A DNA stretch of 64,000 nucleotides from an uncultured Opitutia bacterium (GTDB lineage Bacteria; Verrucomicrobiota; Verrucomicrobiia; Opitutales; Opitutaceae): positions 62,001-126,000 of the forward strand of contig CAIKHO010000074.1 in assembly GCA_903827245.1 (NCBI GenBank), given 5' to 3'. Under the pieces are notes generated by a model. That model saw only the letters and a list, made by a program, of their open reading frames with translations, searched no databases and was not told the origin of the DNA. Of this stretch, positions 25,810 to 34,560 are shown piece by piece. Position 1 is the first letter of the stretch. Each line of letters opens with the position of its first letter. A program made the translations under genes and the position numbers.

Positions 25810-26712
25810 TCAATCCGCGAACAGCGCCGCGAGAGTCGCACTTTCAGCCGCCACGACCCGGTGCACGGGCAGTTGCGTGCGAAACCAGGTGCGCTGCTTC
25901 TTCACCAGAGCGCGGGTGTTCCTGACGATCTCCGCCGCCAGTCCCGTCTCGGGCTGCCGCCCTTCGATCACGTCGATCGTCTCGCGATAGCCAATGGCGC
26001 CAGCCGCACTGGGATTGGCCTTGAGGCCCGCGGCCAGCAGCCGCTGCACCTCGTCGACCAGCCCGGCGCCCATCATCCCCTCCACCCGCGCCTGGATCCG
26101 CTGTTCCAGTTCCGCCAAGGGCCGGTCCAGCACCGTGAGCCTGGTCTCCCAGCCGGCAAACGGTGCGGGCTGGTTCATGAATTCCGCGGTGAGCTGCGCG
26201 AGCGACCGGCCCGACGCGCGGCAGCGTTCGAGCGCCCGCGACACCCGGCGCGGATTGGCCGTGTCCAATGTGCCGAGGCCCGCGGGATTCATCCGTCGCA
26301 ATTCCTCCACCGCCGCCCCGGGCGCGAGCTCCGCCACCGCCGCCCGGATTTCCGCCGGCACCGCCACGTCATCCGCCACCGGCGCAAAGAAGGCCTTCAG
26401 GTAGAAGCCGCTGCCACCCGTCACCAACACCGGACGGCCGCGGTCGGTAATTTCCTCCACCGCCTTCTTCGCCCGCGTCACGTAATGCGCGATGTCCATC
26501 CGCTCCGTCAGGCCGATGATATCGATGAGGTGATGCGGGACGCGCGCGCGCTCCGCCAGGGCCGGCTTGGCCGTGCCGATGTCCATGCCCCGATAGAACA
26601 GCAGCGAATCGCAGGAAACAATTTCCGCTCCGCGGGCCTCCGCCCAGCGTAGCGCCCAGTCGGTCTTGCCGACCGCCGTGCACCCGGTGAGAACGTGAAT
26701 CACGCGATCCAT
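25810..26712 (-). CDS. miaA: tRNA dimethylallyltransferase
   Basis: It adds an isopentenyl group to A37 of tRNAs that read UNN codons. The 300-residue protein starts at ATG 26712. It has the P-loop GCTAVGKT at 10-17, CDSLLFYRGMDIGTAKP, the LIDIIGLTERMDIAHYV region, VLVTGGSGFYLKAF, the NPRRVSRALE segment and AIGYRETIDVIEG. The C-terminal KKQRTWFRTQ is the usual tRNA-binding end. No hfq or mutL neighbour is present. Confidence 0.95.
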   Translation of the reverse strand: MDRVIHVLTGCTAVGKTDWALRWAEARGAEIVSCDSLLFYRGMDIGTAKPALAERARVPHHLIDIIGLTERMDIAHYVTRAKKAVEEITDRGRPVLVTGGSGFYLKAFFAPVADDVAVPAEIRAAVAELAPGAAVEELRRMNPAGLGTLDTANPRRVSRALERCRASGRSLAQLTAEFMNQPAPFAGWETRLTVLDRPLAELEQRIQARVEGMMGAGLVDEVQRLLAAGLKANPSAAGAIGYRETIDVIEGRQPETGLAAEIVRNTRALVKKQRTWFRTQLPVHRVVAAESATLAALFAD

Positions 26713-26781
26713 CGGGAGATTCAAAACCCCTTTCCCCCGCCGCGCGAGGCGAAGAATCAAACAGGACCGGAACCGGACAAT

Positions 26782-26830
26782 TGTAGCCGGGGTCGCTGAC
26801 CCCGGCCCGGCCTCAACGAGGCCGGCTACA
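26782..26830. repeat. Family F double hairpin, copy F1
   Basis: TGTAGCC and GGCTACA ends enclose two small hairpins, CCGGGGTCGCTGACCCCGG and CGGCCTCAACGAGGCCG. The same design occurs at 42504-42555. Confidence 0.75.
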
Positions 26831-26861
26831 GCTCCGCCCCGGAAATCAAAAACAAATCGTG

Positions 26862-26945
26862 AGGTAGGGCGGATTATCCTTAATCCGCCGGGCTTGGCAG
26901 TGAGCGCCCCTCCTGAACAGCGCGTTAAGGATAACGCGCCCCACC
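26862..26945. repeat. Palindromic repeat, family M
   Basis: GGTAGGGCGGATTATCC and GGATAACGCGCCCCACC form imperfect outer arms with a TTAATCCGCC inner arm. It lies between miaA and the diguanylate cyclase gene, just past the cyclase stop codon. Confidence 0.55.
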
Positions 26946-26960
26946 TTTTTAGCCGCCCTC

Positions 26961-27869
26961 TTAAAGATCCCCAAAGGCCAGCGCCCGGTCGCGCCCGGCC
27001 GCCTTCGCCGCATAGAGCGCCTTGTCGGCGGCGGCCACGAGGGATTTGCCGTCGGTGGCGTCTCCCGGCATTACCGCCACCCCTGCACTCACCGTGACCG
27101 GCAGCTCGATGTCGCCGGCCCGGAACGGGCTGCGACGCATCTCGGCGCAGATTCGGCGCGCGGTCTCGAGCGCCATCGCCCGGTCCATTTCCATCACCAC
27201 CAGCGCAAATTCCTCTCCACCGAAACGGGTCACGCGGTCGACCGAGCGCATCAGGGCGCCCAGCCGCCGGCCCACTTCGCGCAGCACCTCGTCGCCGGCC
27301 GGGTGGCCGTGCGTGTCGTTGACGCGCTTGAAATGATCGATGTCCACCAGCACCAGCGCCAGCGGGCGGCCGAACCGGGCCGCGCGCTCGCTTTCCTCCG
27401 CGAGGATGCGGTCGAACTCGCGGCGGTTGAGCAGGCCGGTCAGCTGGTCGCGCGTGGCCAGCCGGCGCAGCGCCTCCAGGGTCTCGCCGAGCTTGAGGGC
27501 GTAGCGCAGGGAACGTTCCAGCGTGCGCGGCGTGATTTCACCTTTGACAAGGTAATCCAGTGCCCCGGCGTTCATCGCCGCAAAGTCCACGCGCTTCGCC
27601 GTCTCCGCCGTCAGGAAGACAATTGGCGTGCGGCACCCCTGCCCCACCGCCTGCTGGATGAGTTCCAGGCCGTCGCGGTCGCCCAGCCGGTAGTCCAGCA
27701 GGCACGCGGCGTAGGCCCCACTGAGGAGTTTCTCCAGACCTTCTTCGTAGGTTTCGGCCCATTCGAGCTCGTAGGCCTCCGCGCGGATTTTGCGAAACTG
27801 CGCCTGCGTCAGCCGGAATTGCATCCGGTCATCGTCGATCAGCAGGATCTTGAGGGCGCTCTTGCTCAT
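26961..27869 (-). CDS. Response regulator diguanylate cyclase (receiver-GGDEF)
   Basis: A 302-residue protein. The receiver domain (about 1-125) has LLIDDDRMQ and a phospho-acceptor Asp in ACLLDYRLGDRDG. The GGDEF domain (about 140-300) has the active motif RFGGEEFALVV and, five residues upstream, an RSVD inhibitory site for c-di-GMP feedback. The product should therefore be an active, product-inhibited c-di-GMP synthase controlled by phosphorylation. No cognate kinase is adjacent. Its ATG overlaps the trpA stop as ATGA at 27866-27869, so the two genes are translationally coupled. Confidence 0.93.
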   Translation of the reverse strand: MSKSALKILLIDDDRMQFRLTQAQFRKIRAEAYELEWAETYEEGLEKLLSGAYAACLLDYRLGDRDGLELIQQAVGQGCRTPIVFLTAETAKRVDFAAMNAGALDYLVKGEITPRTLERSLRYALKLGETLEALRRLATRDQLTGLLNRREFDRILAEESERAARFGRPLALVLVDIDHFKRVNDTHGHPAGDEVLREVGRRLGALMRSVDRVTRFGGEEFALVVMEMDRAMALETARRICAEMRRSPFRAGDIELPVTVSAGVAVMPGDATDGKSLVAAADKALYAAKAAGRDRALAFGDL

Positions 27870-28678
27870 GCCGGCACCCCGCGCCCCACCCCGGCGGAAA
27901 GATCCGCGGCCCGCGCGGCCAGCGCCGCAGAGATGTTGGCCCGCTCGCCCAGATGCTCGCGGATGATGTTCACCAGGGCGCTGCCGACAACCACCCCGTC
28001 CGCATACGCGGCCACCTGCGCCACCTGCGCCCGGCTGGAGAGGCCGAAGCCCACGGCCACCGGCAGTGCCGTGTGCCGGCGGATGCGGGCCACCGCCTCG
28101 GGAATGTTGCCCGCCACCCGGTCTTGCACGCCCGTGACGCCCTCGCGCGAGACATAATAAATGAAGCCGGAGGCCGCAGCCGTGATCACGGGAATGCGGG
28201 ACTCCGGCGTAGTCGGCGCGATGATGAAGACGGTGTCCAGTCCGTGGGTCCGGCAGGCCGTGACCACCTCGCCGGCCTCCTCCGGGGGCAGGTCCAACGT
28301 GAGCAAGCCGTCCGCGCCGGCCCCCTTGGCCGCACGCACGTAGGCGTCGACGCCACCGGAAAAGACCAGGTTGTAATAGGTGTAGAAGATGATCGGGGCG
28401 TCGCTGGTCTCGCGCAGGCGCCGGACCAGCTCGAAGACCCGCGCGGCCGTCATGCCGCTTTCCAGTGCGCGCTGCGCGGCGAGCTGGTTGGTCAGGCCGT
28501 CGGCCAGCGGGTCGGAAAAGGGCACGCCCAGCTCAAGGATGTCGACCCCACTCGCCAGCAGCGCGCGGCACGCGGCCAGCGACGTGTCGAAGTCCGGGTC
28601 GCCCGCGCAGAGATAGGCCACGAAGGCGGCGCGATCCTGGGATCGGGCACGGGCAAAGGCTTGGGCGAGGCGGGACAT
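27866..28678 (-). CDS. trpA: Tryptophan synthase alpha subunit
   Basis: It splits indole-3-glycerol phosphate to indole and glyceraldehyde-3-phosphate in the last step of tryptophan synthesis, with TrpB as partner. The 270-residue TIM barrel shows the catalytic Glu in DILELGVPFSDPLADG, the catalytic-Asp region LLTLDLPPEE, FIIAPTTPESRI, and the phosphate-binding VGFGLSSRAQ and GVVVGSALV. trpB is not next to it, which is unusual. Instead the downstream gene is a diguanylate cyclase with an ATGA overlap. Confidence 0.96.
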   Translation of the reverse strand: MSRLAQAFARARSQDRAAFVAYLCAGDPDFDTSLAACRALLASGVDILELGVPFSDPLADGLTNQLAAQRALESGMTAARVFELVRRLRETSDAPIIFYTYYNLVFSGGVDAYVRAAKGAGADGLLTLDLPPEEAGEVVTACRTHGLDTVFIIAPTTPESRIPVITAAASGFIYYVSREGVTGVQDRVAGNIPEAVARIRRHTALPVAVGFGLSSRAQVAQVAAYADGVVVGSALVNIIREHLGERANISAALAARAADLSAGVGRGVPA

Positions 28679-28814
28679 GCGGAGCTAGAGGAGTGGGAGG
28701 CGAAAGCGCCGGGTGGCGAGTGAATTTTTCCGGGCGATTGCTTTCCCGGGGAAACAGGCCAGATTAAAGGTGCCAGCCGCAGTATCCAAGCCCGCAGTTG
28801 CTCCCCGCCCCGCC

Positions 28815-29282
28815 ATGAAAATCCCGACCCTGATCGTGACCCTGTTTCTCGCCGTATTCCTCGTGGGATGCGTGACCGCCGACAAGCTGAACAACGTGCG
28901 CATTGGCATGACTAAGGAGCAGGTGACCAGCCTGCTCGGCCAGCCCGACAGCATGAGCGCACAGGCCAATATCGAGTATCTCACCTACTATCTCGCCGCC
29001 GAATCCGGCAACGGCCGGGACCAGCCTTATGCCGTGCGCCTGGTGGACGGCAAAGTGGAGTCGTTCGGACGATTCGCCCAATTGTTCGACATCTACAACC
29101 GTCCCGTCGCGGGTGCCCCCCAGGCGGTCCCCGGTGCGCCGATGCCGTATCCGACGACCCCGGCCGGCGGCTCCGACCTCGGCAGCGAACTTGAGAAGAT
29201 CAAGATCCTGCGGGACCAAGGCGCCCTGACCGACCAGGAATTCCAGTTGGCCAAGCAAAGGCTGCTTTCCGGCCAGCGCTGA
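28815..29282 (+). CDS. Lipoprotein with BamE/SmpA-like and SHOCT-like segments
   Basis: A 155-residue protein starting at ATG 28815 with a lipoprotein signal (LIVTLFLAVFLVGC, lipidated Cys19). Residues 20-85 resemble the SmpA/OmlA fold (LNNVRIGMTKEQVTSLLGQP, then IEYLTYYLA). A Pro-rich linker follows, and the last 35 residues match the short SHOCT helix pair (EKIKILRDQGALTDQEFQLA, then KQRLLSG). Probably an outer-membrane-associated lipoprotein; whether it works in BamE-like assembly is not known. It stands alone, followed by repeats. Confidence 0.8.
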   Translation: MKIPTLIVTLFLAVFLVGCVTADKLNNVRIGMTKEQVTSLLGQPDSMSAQANIEYLTYYLAAESGNGRDQPYAVRLVDGKVESFGRFAQLFDIYNRPVAGAPQAVPGAPMPYPTTPAGGSDLGSELEKIKILRDQGALTDQEFQLAKQRLLSGQR

Positions 29283-29295
29283 GCCAAAAACTGAG

Positions 29296-29370
29296 GGTGG
29301 AACGCATTGACCCCAACGCGTTGCGGCGCAGCCGCTCCGATCCAGCGGGTTGGGGACAACTCGCTCCACC
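29296..29370. repeat. Family E hairpin, copy E1
   Basis: GGTGGAACGCATTGACCCC and GGGGACAACTCGCTCCACC arms with ACGCGTTGCGGCGCAGCCG in the middle. The second copy is at 51326-51400. Confidence 0.8.
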
Positions 29371-29541
29371 TTTCAATCCGCCGTCTTCGCTGCTGGATTT
29401 CTGCCAACTGCAGGAATCCGACTGAGTCAAAAGCTCAATACAGTTGGATCGCCTGCGGTAGGATAGCAGCCGGGTGACGAGGCTGGTTCGGGCGAGGTAT
29501 CTACCGAGCGTTACCCAAGGAGGAGACGGCGAAGGCTTGGA

Positions 29542-29603
29542 GTAGTGCGGTGCTTCAGCCCGCACTCCCGCGACCAAAGACGCGGGCTGAAGCACCGCGC
29601 TAC
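29542..29603. repeat. Inverted repeat, family K
   Basis: GTAGTGCGGTGCTTCAGCCC and GGGCTGAAGCACCGCGCTAC form a nearly perfect stem over 20 bases. The 29283-29705 gap also holds copy E1 and a degenerate family A remnant near 29463-29520, but no gene. Confidence 0.8.
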
Positions 29604-29705
29604 CACAGGTGCTCGTCGTATCTTCAGGCAATCTTCAGTAAATCCAGCGTCGTTGCCGCAGCTGCTACGCTTAACGGCTTAGTCCGTCCCGCTTGCGCCC
29701 CGCCT

Positions 29706-30479
29706 TCATGGAACCGAAAATTCCACCCGCACCGGCCGGTGGTCCGACAAAAAGCACCGCACGATCTCGCTCTTCACGTCGCGGCAGCCGGCGGGCAGGA
29801 ACACGAAATCTAGCAGGCGGCCCGGCAGCGGCGAGGGAAACGTTCGGCCGGTCAGCGGGTGCAGCGCGTAATCCCCGTAGTCGGACAGATGGCTCAGCAG
29901 CGAGGCCGTGGCGTCGGAGCGGTGCCCCGGGTTGTTGAGGTCGCCGCACACGATCGGCGTCGTGGCCCAGCGCCCGCCTTGCTCGCGCTGTTTCTCGCGG
30001 AGCCAGGCGAGGAGCCGGTCCGTCTGCACGAAGCGGTGCTCCCGCGAGCGGTAGTGCAGGTGGAGGTTGACCAACGGCACGCGCCGGCCGGCCACGTCGA
30101 GCTCGACGAAGAGGAAGCCCTTTTCACCGACGCGGCGCTGTCCGAAGACCACGGTCTCCGACTCGACGATCGGATGGCGGGAAAGAAACGCGTTGCCGTA
30201 CTTGAGGTTCAGCAGGCCGGCACGCTCGTTGTTGATGCCGAAGACGGCATGCGGATAGCCCGCGTGCACGCGCAGGTATTCGAGGTGGTCGAAATTGCCC
30301 GCCCAGCGCGAGCACTCGTCGATCTCCTGCAGGGCGACGACATCGGGATCGAGGCGCCGGAGCAGGTGCGATATTTTGAGGAGGTTGGCGCGGATCTTTC
30401 TCGCCGACGTGAGACCCTGGATCGGGGTCAGCCCGCGTCCATGGGCGATGTTGAAGGTGACAAGACTCAGCCGCGGCAT
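29706..30479 (-). CDS. Endonuclease/exonuclease/phosphatase-family protein
   Basis: A 257-residue protein from ATG 30479. It has the metal-dependent EEP fold: LVTFNIAHGRG with the Asn, DVVALQEIDE with the catalytic Glu, VNLHLHYRS, IVCGDLNNPG with the Asp-x-Asn, and the C-terminal SDHRPVRVEF with the catalytic His. The family covers sphingomyelinases, phosphatases, DNA/RNA nucleases and bacterial toxins, and the substrate cannot be told here. No signal peptide is seen with this start; a longer start would add a non-family leader. Confidence 0.85.
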   Translation of the reverse strand: MPRLSLVTFNIAHGRGLTPIQGLTSARKIRANLLKISHLLRRLDPDVVALQEIDECSRWAGNFDHLEYLRVHAGYPHAVFGINNERAGLLNLKYGNAFLSRHPIVESETVVFGQRRVGEKGFLFVELDVAGRRVPLVNLHLHYRSREHRFVQTDRLLAWLREKQREQGGRWATTPIVCGDLNNPGHRSDATASLLSHLSDYGDYALHPLTGRTFPSPLPGRLLDFVFLPAGCRDVKSEIVRCFLSDHRPVRVEFSVP

Positions 30480-30659
30480 GGCGACAAGGTGAAGCGCCCC
30501 CGGCCATGTCGAGGCAACGGCAAAGGGCGGGAAAGAAGGCATTGACGCCGAACGGAAAGCGCGGAGCGATGCGCATAGCGCGCCCGATAGATCCCGGGCC
30601 AACCTGGCCGGCAGGCGCATCCGCCGGGGCACTGCTCCAATTTCGCCGTGCTTGGTTAA

Positions 30660-30773
30660 AAATCGTTCTCGTTCTCTTTCTCGTTCCTCGTTCTCGGGTT
30701 GGTGTTCGGAGGGGAGAACGAGAAAGAGAACGAATAACGAGAACGATCAGATCGGATCGGATGTGAAATCAGG
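30660..30773. repeat. Family B hairpin, copy B4
   Basis: ATCGTTCTCGTTCTCTTTC and GAAAGAGAACGAATAACGAG arms. The right end TGTGAAATCAGGACAG matches the ends of copies B5 and B6. Nothing else is seen in 30480-30835. Confidence 0.8.
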
Positions 30774-30835
30774 ACAGCACCTCCGCCCGGTCGAAGATTG
30801 ACGGTCCGGGCGCAACGGCCAATCCTGCGGGCCTC

Positions 30836-31066
30836 ATGTCCTTCCCGGGGCAGGATCTAAACGAAAAGTGCGGGCGCAAGCCCATCGCGACGGCCGTTCT
30901 GGCGGCCGGGGCGGGCATAGTCATCGTGCTCGTCCTGGAGCGACTCTTTCATCCCCTGCGGCTGCTAAGACATCCGGAGTTTGTCCTCAAGGAATGCGCC
31001 ATCGCCGCCCTTGTTGGCTTGGTAGCCCTACTCGTTCTCCACGGGGTGAAAAGGCCTTGGGACTGA
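30836..31066 (+). CDS. Hypothetical small two-helix membrane protein
   Basis: A 76-residue ORF with two hydrophobic segments (AVLAAGAGIVIVLVLERLF and CAIAALVGLVALLVLHGV) joined by a short basic linker. Codon use is in line with the genome. No family recognised and no ribosome site stands out. Plausible as a real small inner-membrane protein, but unsupported by homology that I can see. Confidence 0.4.
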   Translation: MSFPGQDLNEKCGRKPIATAVLAAGAGIVIVLVLERLFHPLRLLRHPEFVLKECAIAALVGLVALLVLHGVKRPWD

Positions 31067-31185
31067 TCAATCCCAGTTGCCACGCTGCGAGAACCAAGGA
31101 CGTCAGGCCAGAACTTGAGACCAGAGCTGTGCAGTGGCCGCGCCACCGACCCCGCGAGTCTTCACTTTCGTCCTGGGATCCAAAA

Positions 31186-31263
31186 TGGGGCGGCCAACGG
31201 GACTCGAACCCGCGACCCCAAGATTCACAATCTTGTGCTCTAACCAACTGAGCTATGACCGCC
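31186..31263 (-). tRNA. tRNA-His (anticodon GTG)
   Basis: The minus strand folds into a full cloverleaf: acceptor GCGGTCA with its partner TGGCCGC, D-arm AGCTCAGTTGGTTAGAGC, anticodon loop TTGTGAA giving anticodon GTG, and T-arm with GGTTCGAGTCC. The extra 5' G (position -1) typical of tRNA-His is at 31263 and faces C73. The CCA end is encoded at 31186-31188. Confidence 0.96.
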
Positions 31264-31281
31264 GTAAAAAATGGAACGCGA

Positions 31282-31310
31282 AATGTCTCCAGCCCCCCCG
31301 GCACTGTCAA
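31282..31310 (-). promoter_or_regulatory. Sigma-70-like promoter of tRNA-His
   Basis: On the minus strand, TTGACA (31305-31310) and GACATT (31282-31287) are 17 bases apart, with the tRNA 5' end 18 bases further on. The -35 is perfect; the -10 matches at three of six positions. A GC-rich segment lies within the spacer. Confidence 0.55.
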
Positions 31311-31342
31311 TCCCTTGTGTGGGCGGGTGGTGTCCGGATCCT

Positions 31343-32437
31343 CTAGCGCCAAAGGTCCGTCGGCCAGTCGTAGCTGCCGGGCTTGATCGACACGATGGGG
31401 GCCGTCTGCCCAAACGGCCGCAGTGTGCCGATGCCGGGCGCGGCGACCTCGCAGGCGCATAGCCGGGTCCACCCGAGTTCCCGCACGACGGTGGCTGCGG
31501 TGGCGCCACCTTCGAGCAGCAGCCGTTCGATGGACATTCCGCGAAGCACCGCCGCGCCGGTCCGAGCCAGCTGCCTGATCAGGTCCGAAGGCGCCTTGCC
31601 TTGCGTCAGCGGACCTTCGCCGATTCCGATCAGGGCGCAGCGGTTCGAACGCAACGCGCCGGTGATTTCCACGACATCGTGCGGCAGGCTGAAGGCCGGG
31701 ATTTTGCCCTCCCGGGCCTGCTGCTGCCGCTTACTCCACGCCGCCGCACTGCCGCAGACCACCAGGGTGACCGGGGGTGAAATTTCCTCGCCCGGTCTCG
31801 CGAGCCGACGGGCGTCCCCGAGCGAACCGTTCGCTCCGGTCACCGGCGCCGAGCCGTGCTTCGTCAACAATGCATCGAAAAATTCCACGCCGCCGCCGGC
31901 CAGCATGCCGTCATCCGCCAGCCCCGCCTGGCGGACGAGATCCGCTTCGCCGGCCACATCCGGCACGGTCACGCCGTCCAAATCGTGCCCGAGCAGTTCC
32001 GCCACCCGCGATGTCGTTCGCGGATGCTCCGGATCGCGGGCAAAGTCCGTCGCGTGCAGCGGCTGGCCGTTCACCAGCAGGTGGCCGCCGCGAATCACGC
32101 GGCCACGCGAGGGATTCGCGGGAACGAGCATCGTCCGCACATGGCCCGAGGCGGCCATGATCGCCCGGAGTTCCGCCAGTACGTGGCCGCGCAGCACCGA
32201 GTCGCATTTCTTGTAAATCCAATCGGGTCGGACCTCGGCCACGCGCCTCGCCGCTTCGCCGGCTGCCTGCGCGGCTGCCGTCGCGGTCATCGCGCGCGAA
32301 TCGGTGTCGACGCAGATGACGTCGGCGTCCGTCCGGGGATCGAACATGGTCTGAACCTCCGCACGCAGGCCATGGCGCAGCGCCGCGCCGGCAAGTTCCG
32401 CCGCACCGCTGATGTCGTCGGCGATGACCGCAATCAT
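31343..32437 (-). CDS. Four-carbon acid sugar kinase family (DUF1537) protein
   Basis: A 364-residue ATP-dependent kinase of the DtnK/OtnK family, which phosphorylates D-threonate, D-erythronate or 3-oxo-tetronate. The N-terminal domain has VIADDISGAAELAGAALRHG with the DD substrate-binding pair, VDTDSRAM, YKKCDSVLRGHV and LVPANPSRGR. The C-terminal nucleotide-binding domain has LLLEGGATAATVVRELGW and PIVSIKPGSYDWP near the end. It is shorter than many members (about 420). It is last of three coupled genes: its ATG overlaps the pdxA2 stop by four bases, so it should use the substrate carried in by the KdgT-type permease. Confidence 0.88.
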   Translation of the reverse strand: MIAVIADDISGAAELAGAALRHGLRAEVQTMFDPRTDADVICVDTDSRAMTATAAAQAAGEAARRVAEVRPDWIYKKCDSVLRGHVLAELRAIMAASGHVRTMLVPANPSRGRVIRGGHLLVNGQPLHATDFARDPEHPRTTSRVAELLGHDLDGVTVPDVAGEADLVRQAGLADDGMLAGGGVEFFDALLTKHGSAPVTGANGSLGDARRLARPGEEISPPVTLVVCGSAAAWSKRQQQAREGKIPAFSLPHDVVEITGALRSNRCALIGIGEGPLTQGKAPSDLIRQLARTGAAVLRGMSIERLLLEGGATAATVVRELGWTRLCACEVAAPGIGTLRPFGQTAPIVSIKPGSYDWPTDLWR

Positions 32438-33438
32438 TGCTCAGGGCCGCTGAGCTTCACGGCGAGCTTTACCGCCGCGAACAAGCTGTTGGCACTCGCC
32501 CGGCCCTGCCAGGCGATGTCGAAGGCGGTGCCATGGTCCACGCTGGTGCGGATCACCGGCAGGCCAAGGGTCGTATTGATGGCCGAATCAAACGCCAGCG
32601 CCTTGAGCGGGATGTGACCCTGGTCGTGGTACATGCAGATATACGCATCCGTCTGCCGGCGCCGCGTCGCGAGAAACGCTGTGTCCGGCGGCAGCGGACC
32701 CTCGATCTCGCAGCCCTGCGCGCGCACCGCGTCGATCGCAGGCACGATGAATCGTTCCTCCTCGCTCTGGCCGAAGAGCCCGTGCTCGCCCGCGTGCGGG
32801 TTGAGCCCGCAGACCGCCAGCCTCGGCGCCCGGCCGCGCAGGCGGCGCATCGCCGCGGCCGTGAGTTCGAGCACGTCGCGGATCCGCTCCACGCTCAGGA
32901 GGCCGGGCACATCGCGGTAGCCGACATGGACCGTGACGAAGCTGCAGGTAAGCTCGTCGGAGGTGAGCATCATGCAGGAGCGTTCCGCGTGCATGCGCTC
33001 GGCAAAAATCTCCGTGTGGCCGGGATAACGGTGCCCGGCGGCGTGCAGGGCCTCCTTGTTCAACGGCGCGGTTGCGACCGCATCCACCTCCTTCGCCAGC
33101 GCCGACTCGATGCTCGCGATGACATAGCGAAACGCAGCATCCCCGCACCGGGCGCTGACCCGCCCCGGAACGAAATCCTCCACCCCGATGCACCGCAGAT
33201 CGAGCAGCACGGGCCCGCGCACCGCCGGGCCCGCGGTGCGCCATTCTTCCAGGCTCATGACCGGTGCCGCGAAGGGCAGCGATAGCTTTTCGGCCACCCG
33301 GCGCATCACGCCGGCATCGCCAAAGACGACCGGCGTGCAGACGGCGGTGACATCCGCCTCAGCAAGCAGGCGCAGGCAGATTTCCGGCCCGACTCCGGCG
33401 GGGTCCCCCATGGTGACGGCGATGCGCGGCGGATTCAT
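32434..33438 (-). CDS. pdxA2: PdxA-family 4-phospho-hydroxyacid dehydrogenase (PdxA2 type)
   Basis: A 334-residue NAD-dependent dehydrogenase starting at ATG 33438. Family motifs: [11 protein letters not shown] near the start, the metal ligand region [37 protein letters not shown] and [16 protein letters not shown]. PdxA acts in vitamin B6 synthesis. The paralogue next to DUF1537 kinases (PdxA2) oxidises 4-phospho-D-threonate or -erythronate with decarboxylation to dihydroxyacetone phosphate. Four-base overlaps with both neighbours point to the second role. Confidence 0.88.
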   Translation of the reverse strand: MNPPRIAVTMGDPAGVGPEICLRLLAEADVTAVCTPVVFGDAGVMRRVAEKLSLPFAAPVMSLEEWRTAGPAVRGPVLLDLRCIGVEDFVPGRVSARCGDAAFRYVIASIESALAKEVDAVATAPLNKEALHAAGHRYPGHTEIFAERMHAERSCMMLTSDELTCSFVTVHVGYRDVPGLLSVERIRDVLELTAAAMRRLRGRAPRLAVCGLNPHAGEHGLFGQSEEERFIVPAIDAVRAQGCEIEGPLPPDTAFLATRRRQTDAYICMYHDQGHIPLKALAFDSAINTTLGLPVIRTSVDHGTAFDIAWQGRASANSLFAAVKLAVKLSGPEQ

Positions 33439-34391
33439 CGGACTTTCGCGAGTCTCCCCGCCCACCAGGCGGTGACCAGCGGCGTGGTCAGCGCGGTGAC
33501 CACGACACTGGCCGACACGAGCAAGGTTGCCGAGGCCGCGGCCGGGGCATACGCGGGATTCGCGGCGGCAATGAGCATGGGCACCGCCGCGGCATTGCCT
33601 GCGGTCGAAGAGGCGGCAAGGCCGGAAACGCCGGTGCCGCCGCCCAGGCGGTCGACGATGAAGAGCAGCGTGCCACTGAAGGCGGTGACCGAGAGTCCCA
33701 GCAGGAGGCCGAGGACGCCCGCGCGCCAGACATTGTGCAGATCGAGGCCGGCCCCGAGGGCAAAGGCGAAGAAGGGAATCAGCACCATCAGGGCGCGGCC
33801 GAGAAATTCGCGCATCTCCGGATCCAGATTCCCGAGGATCATGCCCACCACGAGCGGCAGGACGGCCCCCAGCATCACGGGCCAGGGAAAGGCCGACAAC
33901 CCGGCAAGTCCGAGGGTGATCATCGTGAGAAACGGTCCGGTTTCCAGGGACATCACGGAGTACGCCGCGACATCGCGCGGCGAGCCGTATTGCGTTACCA
34001 GCGCCATGTAGAGCCCCCCATTGGTGTCGTTGACGGCGGCGACGAGCGCGAGCGTCGAGATCCCGGCGAACACTCCACCGACGACGGGGGCCTCGCCGAG
34101 CAGGCGGCCGGCCACCAGACCGACCAGCACGCCGCAGAGCACCTTCGTGCCGAGCAGCAAACCGCCCTTCCGGAGAACGGCGGGCGCCGTCCGAAACTCG
34201 ATGTTTGCGCCGAGGCAGACGAAGAACACCGCCAGGATCGGGATCGCACCGGTGAAAAGGGCACCGGTGAACGAGCCGAAAAACGCCGGCAGGCGCGGGA
34301 AGAAACTGGCGATCAACGCCCCGAGCAGCAGCGGCACGATCATCATGCCGCCGGGAATGCGCTCGAGGGTACGCTTGAGGGGTAGGCTCAT
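33435..34391 (-). CDS. 2-keto-3-deoxygluconate permease (KdgT) family transporter
   Basis: A 318-residue membrane protein from ATG 34391. The N-terminus [20 protein letters not shown] and the blocks [36 protein letters not shown] and [16 protein letters not shown] are typical of the KdgT family, with about ten hydrophobic helices. KdgT proteins import 2-keto-3-deoxygluconate with protons. Coupling to PdxA2 and a DUF1537 kinase, and no KDG kinase or aldolase, suggests the real substrate is a tetronate. It is first in the operon; its TGA overlaps the pdxA2 ATG. Confidence 0.85.
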   Translation of the reverse strand: MSLPLKRTLERIPGGMMIVPLLLGALIASFFPRLPAFFGSFTGALFTGAIPILAVFFVCLGANIEFRTAPAVLRKGGLLLGTKVLCGVLVGLVAGRLLGEAPVVGGVFAGISTLALVAAVNDTNGGLYMALVTQYGSPRDVAAYSVMSLETGPFLTMITLGLAGLSAFPWPVMLGAVLPLVVGMILGNLDPEMREFLGRALMVLIPFFAFALGAGLDLHNVWRAGVLGLLLGLSVTAFSGTLLFIVDRLGGGTGVSGLAASSTAGNAAAVPMLIAAANPAYAPAAASATLLVSASVVVTALTTPLVTAWWAGRLAKVR

Positions 34392-34560
34392 GCCGTTGGG
34401 TGGCGCGGGCGGCTTATTTTTTGCGCTCCGGGTTGCATCGCGCGGTCCGTGAAAACAAAAGGAGCTCGGCCGGGATGGGGGAACACGCGCAAGGGTAACT
34501 TCTCCACTCGGCACTGAACCGGACGGGCCCGCCCAGGTCAATTGGGTTGTGCACCCGGCC

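Noticed and set aside
31180-31190. Lack of an encoded CCA end on tRNA-His
   Set aside because: When the extra 5' G is counted, the acceptor stem shifts by one and CCA is encoded at 31186-31188.
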